A model generated the notes under the pieces. It was not told where the DNA came from. It made no database searches and worked only from the letters and a program-made list of their open reading frames with translations. From the NCBI RefSeq assembly GCF_034670005.1, contig NZ_JAXMOH010000006.1:146573-210572 (forward strand): 64,000 nt of DNA. The letters are read 5' to 3'. Positions 61,256 to 64,000 of this stretch are shown here, piece after piece. Position numbers and translations under genes: made by a program. Position 1 is the stretch's first letter. Each line of letters begins with the position of its first letter. The stretch comes from Thalassobius sp034670005. Lineage in GTDB: Bacteria; Pseudomonadota; Alphaproteobacteria; Rhodobacterales; Rhodobacteraceae.

Positions 61256-63079
61256 ATGCTGTTTCCATTCCTGTCGTTCGATCCTATCGAAACGCCTCTG
61301 TCATATGCCGCCCGCTTGGCTCGCTTTCATGCCGCCAAGCCAATGGTTCCGTTTCTGAGGGATGTGCAGATCCGCCCGGAGTCGATTGCGTCTTCAGAAT
61401 CGGGCGCTATCGCAAGGCTGGCGGAGATTTCGGGTGCGCCGCTGGATGATCTGCGCCGAAATGCTGCAGTCCGCCAGGGTAAACGGACATATGATCTCCG
61501 TGGTGAGCTGGTCACCGCCGAGTTCCTGTCAAACCCGCACACCGTATTCTGCCCGGCCTGCCTGGCAGAGGACGATAAGATGGGATGGCGCCGTGGACGA
61601 TGGCTCTGGACGCTTTCGGTTGTGCGGACGTGTCCCCACCACGAAATTGCGCTGGTGCGCCAAGCGCAGGCCGCTTGGGACGACAAGCTTCACGAGCTGG
61701 ATTGCCGGGTCCCTGAACGGGGCGGCGAACTCCAGGCAATGATGGAGAATTCAGCGCGTCGCTCGGTCTCGCCGCTGCAGAGCTACGTGCATGGTCGCCT
61801 GGAAGGAATTGTTGGCCCAGATTGGCTGGATGCGCAAACCCTTGATCAGGCAAGCCGCGCAACGGAGCTTTTGGGTGTGCTGGTCGCCTACGGGCCGACG
61901 CAGAAGCTCCCGGAGCTCACATCTGACGATTGGGATCATGCCGGTCGCGTTGGCTTCCAATTTACGTCGCGCGGCGAGGACGGCATCCGGGAGGCGCTCA
62001 TGACGCAATTCCGGAAATTCGACGACGCGACAGGCACGCCTGGTGCCCGCAAGATCTTCGGGTGCTTCTATAATGCCTTGGCGCACTCGAAATCGCTCAA
62101 GGAGCCAGGGGACATCGCGCGCATACTCCGCGACGTCATTACCGAGAACATCGCAATGCCGGCTGGGACGAAGGTGCTGGGCGTCGAACTTCCCGACCGC
62201 CTGTTGCACACGGTCGCATCCCTGGCCAAGGAGCAATCCCTCGACTCTCGGACCCTGAGCAACGTGCTGGTTGCCGCGGGGGCGATCCCGGAGAATGCAC
62301 CGGCACATTTCCCGATCCCGGTGGGTGAGGGTCGCTCTATCGCAGGACGGATGAAGCGCACTGTGAACGTGATCTCGCTTTGGAAGAACATGGACTTCAC
62401 ACGGCCGATCGTCGATCAGCTCTTCGACGATCGGCTTCTTACTCCCATCTATTACGGGAATCCGGGAGCGAGGGGCCGGACACAGAAGGCTGTGGATCGC
62501 GAGGAGATTGCCATGCTGGTTGGTAAGCTTCAGGCGAAATCGGCCGAGCTGAATGCTGAGACCGCCGCGCTCGTGCCTATTTCGAAAGCTGCAGAAAAGG
62601 CCAAGGTGCCGGCCATTACCGTGGTGCACATGATCCTCGGTGGCTTCCTTGAGCGCGTCTTTCGTTTGAAGGGCCAAGATGGGATCAGCGCTCTTCGGGT
62701 GGATCCCGCGGAGGTCAAGCAGCACGCGGCAGCCTGCATGGCGGGTCTTCAACCGGCTGCTGCCTTCGGCGCGCTGAAGATACCGAGGGATGTTGGCTGG
62801 CGTCTGGTGGACCGATGCCCAAAGGAGGTGAGCTTGGCGGTCAATTGGGTTGTTAGCCCTGACGCCAGTCATCGGATCCCACAGTTCGAGCCGGCAGTCA
62901 TCGCTGACTTCAAGGCCAGGTTCAGTCATCCGGCAAGGATTGCCGAACTTTATAACCTGCAGATCGGGGAAGTGGTCAGGCGACTGAAACGGCGGAGCAT
63001 TCGGCCGGTGTTGGCCAAATCCGAGATCGGCCTGGATTTCTACCGGCATGACGATCTGAAGCCGGAGCTATTCACTTAA
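61256..63079 (+). CDS. tniQ: TniQ/TnsD-like target-site protein
   Basis: A 607-residue protein from ATG 61256; GTG 61250, overlapping the tnsC stop, would add two residues. The N-terminal TniQ domain (PIETPLSYAARLARFH) holds a zinc finger of Cys99, Cys102, Cys126 and His129 (FCPACL...TCPHH). The long C-terminal region contains helix-turn-helix-like stretches (AEKAKVPAITVVHMILGG; RIAELYNLQIGEVVRRLKRR), which suggests sequence-specific target DNA binding as in TnsD. The insertion target is not evident from this window. Confidence 0.86.
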   Translation: MLFPFLSFDPIETPLSYAARLARFHAAKPMVPFLRDVQIRPESIASSESGAIARLAEISGAPLDDLRRNAAVRQGKRTYDLRGELVTAEFLSNPHTVFCPACLAEDDKMGWRRGRWLWTLSVVRTCPHHEIALVRQAQAAWDDKLHELDCRVPERGGELQAMMENSARRSVSPLQSYVHGRLEGIVGPDWLDAQTLDQASRATELLGVLVAYGPTQKLPELTSDDWDHAGRVGFQFTSRGEDGIREALMTQFRKFDDATGTPGARKIFGCFYNALAHSKSLKEPGDIARILRDVITENIAMPAGTKVLGVELPDRLLHTVASLAKEQSLDSRTLSNVLVAAGAIPENAPAHFPIPVGEGRSIAGRMKRTVNVISLWKNMDFTRPIVDQLFDDRLLTPIYYGNPGARGRTQKAVDREEIAMLVGKLQAKSAELNAETAALVPISKAAEKAKVPAITVVHMILGGFLERVFRLKGQDGISALRVDPAEVKQHAAACMAGLQPAAAFGALKIPRDVGWRLVDRCPKEVSLAVNWVVSPDASHRIPQFEPAVIADFKARFSHPARIAELYNLQIGEVVRRLKRRSIRPVLAKSEIGLDFYRHDDLKPELFT

Positions 63080-63123
63080 TATATAGTGGCTTACCGGCCC
63101 GTTCATCGCATGAAATTTATGAA

Positions 63124-63147
63124 GCTGCCCGAGAGGGCGGCTTTTTT
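63124..63147 (+). terminator. Rho-independent terminator of the tns operon
   Basis: GCTGCCC, loop GAGA, GGGCGGC followed by six Ts, 45 bp after the tniQ stop. Confidence 0.88.
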
Positions 63148-63180
63148 CATGTCTTGGTCTCGATTGGTTTGGAAAAAATG

Positions 63181-63318
63181 CAGTGGCCAAGTTATGCTTA
63201 CAAGCAGTGGTCAGCATATGCTTCCATAGTGGCCAAATTTCATGAAAGCCTCGATAAATTATTCAATGAAATCAATAAGGGTGTTCTTCATAGTGGCCAA
63301 TAAGTCCTTACCGCTACA
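63181..63318. repeat. Transposon end with four TnsB-like binding repeats
   Basis: Four same-orientation repeats of about 21 bp: CAGTGGCCAAGTTATGCTTA (63181), CAGTGGTCAGCATATGCTTC (63205), TAGTGGCCAAATTTCATGAA (63227) and TAGTGGCCAATAAGTCCTTA (63291). The first three are nearly contiguous and the last is 64 bp away, next to the TGTAGCGG terminus at 63318. The inward-reading core TTGGCCACT recalls the Tn7 TnsB-site core TTGGGAACT. Confidence 0.65.
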
Positions 63319-63420
63319 TCTGTTGTCCGACACCCAAACACCGACGTTACGACAAAAGACGGTTTTTGATCGGGGCCGCTATCACTTGCCAGAGTGGTTC
63401 TAGGGAAATATCGATCATGA

Positions 63421-63446
63421 GGGAGGGCTACGGCCCTTCCTTTTTT
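63421..63446 (+). terminator. Orphan terminator-like hairpin
   Basis: GGGAGGGC, loop TACG, GCCCTTCC then six Ts, with one G-U pair. No gene ends just upstream, so it may belong to a gene disrupted by the transposon or to a small RNA. Confidence 0.6.
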
Positions 63447-63844
63447 CGTCTTATCTCTCTCATGTCCCATGCGGCTGTGTAAGCGCCGATAGTGTTCGTT
63501 GACGGGCAATTTGCAAGGAGGGGATCGGGATGCGCTTAAAAAGAGGATCCGCCGAGCCCTAACAGGGGCGGATTCCCGAAGACGCCTAATCGGACTTGGT
63601 GCTGGGCACCCATTGCCGGAGCGCACCGCAAAGATAGGCACTCGGGAGCCGTTGTGGCAGCTACAGAGTTGACTACGTACGGAAGCATCCTTCCGATATG
63701 GGTAGGCTTGTGAGTCTATAGATTGTCTTTGATTGCCTGTCGCTCATAGATAGCCCCGTAGTCAATCTGAGGTGCCCCTAGTTTCCTAGACACCTGCCTT
63801 GTTCAGATTGAGCTGTCTGGTTTCGAAGTCAACCATTGCCGGCA

Positions 63845-63864
63845 GGTGATTGCATGCAATCACC
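63845..63864. repeat. Perfect 20-bp palindrome beside the IS3 element
   Basis: GGTGATTGCATGCAATCACC is fully self-complementary and ends 9 bp before the proposed IS left repeat. Confidence 0.7.
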
Positions 63865-63873
63865 GAGAGGGGG

Positions 63874-64000
63874 TGACGTGCTCCCCTGAAAAGTCCGCAG
63901 TTTGAGGTTAGTCTGTTCTCTGACGAAGGAGACAGACGATGAAGAGAAGCCGTTTCAGCGAAGATCAGATTATCGGCATCCTGAAGGAGCACCAGGCTGG
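63874..64000 (+). mobile_element. IS3-family insertion sequence, left end (continues past window)
   Basis: The left inverted repeat starts TGACGTGCTCCCCTG at 63874, matching the remnant's repeat at 56986. The first transposase frame starts 65 bp inside. Confidence 0.75.
63939..64000 (+). CDS. IS3-family transposase OrfA, N-terminus only
   Basis: Begins MKRSRFSEDQIIGILKEHQA, the helix-turn-helix start typical of IS3/IS407-group OrfA. AGGAG lies nine bases upstream of ATG 63939. The window ends after 20 codons. Confidence 0.88.
   Translation, partial: MKRSRFSEDQIIGILKEHQA

Larger units (their letters stand above)
57216..63318. mobile_element. Compact Tn7-like transposon (tnsA-tnsB-tnsC-tniQ), ends inferred
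   Basis: Four transposition genes run left to right without other genes. The right end is proposed at 63318: read inward it starts TGTAGCGGTAAGGACTTATT, closely like the TGTGGGCGG start of Tn7, followed by repeated sites. The left end at 57216 reads TGTTGACATAAGCC inward, a weaker match (8 of the first 12 bases). No 5-bp target duplication is visible (GAAGG left, TCTGT right), so at least one flank may be rearranged. Confidence 0.6.
63319..63873. other. Non-coding stretch between transposon end and IS3 element
   Basis: I see no convincing gene in these 555 bp. They contain a terminator-like hairpin (63421-63446), a perfect 20-bp palindrome (63845-63864) and a small hairpin GGAAGCATCCTTCC near 63681-63694. 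If the proposed right end is correct, this is flanking DNA. Confidence 0.5.

Noticed and set aside
57216..63318. Possible CRISPR-associated transposon
   Set aside because: No cas gene or repeat-spacer array is present in the window, and TnsA is present with a long TniQ, which fits a protein-guided element.
63288..63641. A 117-codon minus-strand frame right of the transposon
   Set aside because: It crosses the proposed transposon end and a terminator hairpin and has no ribosome site or known pattern.

Overview
The window looks like the chromosome of a marine Rhodobacteraceae (Roseobacter-group) alphaproteobacterium. The left 48 kb is GC-rich and packed with genes typical of that group: a MaeB-type malic enzyme with a phosphotransacetylase tail, short-form hisG with hisZ, a compact B12-dependent ribonucleotide reductase, TRAP transport, many acyl-CoA enzymes, and an RTX metalloprotease. 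The taxonomic call is inferred from gene content; no rRNA is present.

Layout, 0-48 kb. A partial malic enzyme (minus strand) faces a tightly coupled nucleoside-salvage operon cdd-deoA-deoB-add-upp (1.6-6.1 kb). Then come a SPOR-domain envelope protein, an M48-like membrane protein without an intact metal motif, and a small DUF2892 membrane protein behind an ATTC-N8-GAAT palindrome. An acyl-CoA synthetase, a secreted RTX protease and a sulfotransferase follow. From 13.2 to 20.7 kb is a fatty-acid oxidation region on the minus strand (multifunctional hydratase/dehydrogenase, thiolase, GST, acyl-CoA dehydrogenase, two MerR regulators). It is divergent from two tandem PaaI-type thioesterases and a MATE exporter. 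Next are arsC-like, pyrD and DUF952 genes, an unrecognised exported protein, a periplasmic 5'-nucleotidase, and an isochorismatase/GlxA-regulator pair. After tRNA-Gly(TCC) lies a coherent module of MarR-like regulator, TRAP transporter and pxpB-pxpC-pxpA, best read as uptake and hydrolysis of 5-oxoproline. Then Lrp/LysE, an ABC exporter, a second acyl-CoA synthetase, hisS-hisZ-hisG, DUF1489 and nrdJ.

From nrdJ to the window end the character changes to a genomic island. Three small unrecognised genes are followed by a lower-GC stretch with two probable anti-phage modules. One is an ATPase + HNH nuclease pair (Septu/PtuAB-like, with an unusual long N-terminal extension on the ATPase). The other is an AAA ATPase + subtilisin-like protease pair (IetAS type). 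After a truncated IS3-family remnant comes a complete Tn7-like transposition module: TnsA-like nuclease, DDE transposase TnsB, ATPase TnsC and TniQ. Repeated about 21-bp motifs and a Tn7-like terminal sequence at 63.18-63.32 kb, with a weaker candidate end at 57.22 kb, suggest a compact element of about 6.1 kb with almost no cargo. The window ends inside a second IS3-family element.

The most interesting parts are the cargo-free Tn7-like element next to the two defence modules, the N-terminally extended Septu-like ATPase, and the DnaA-box cluster in front of nrdJ.
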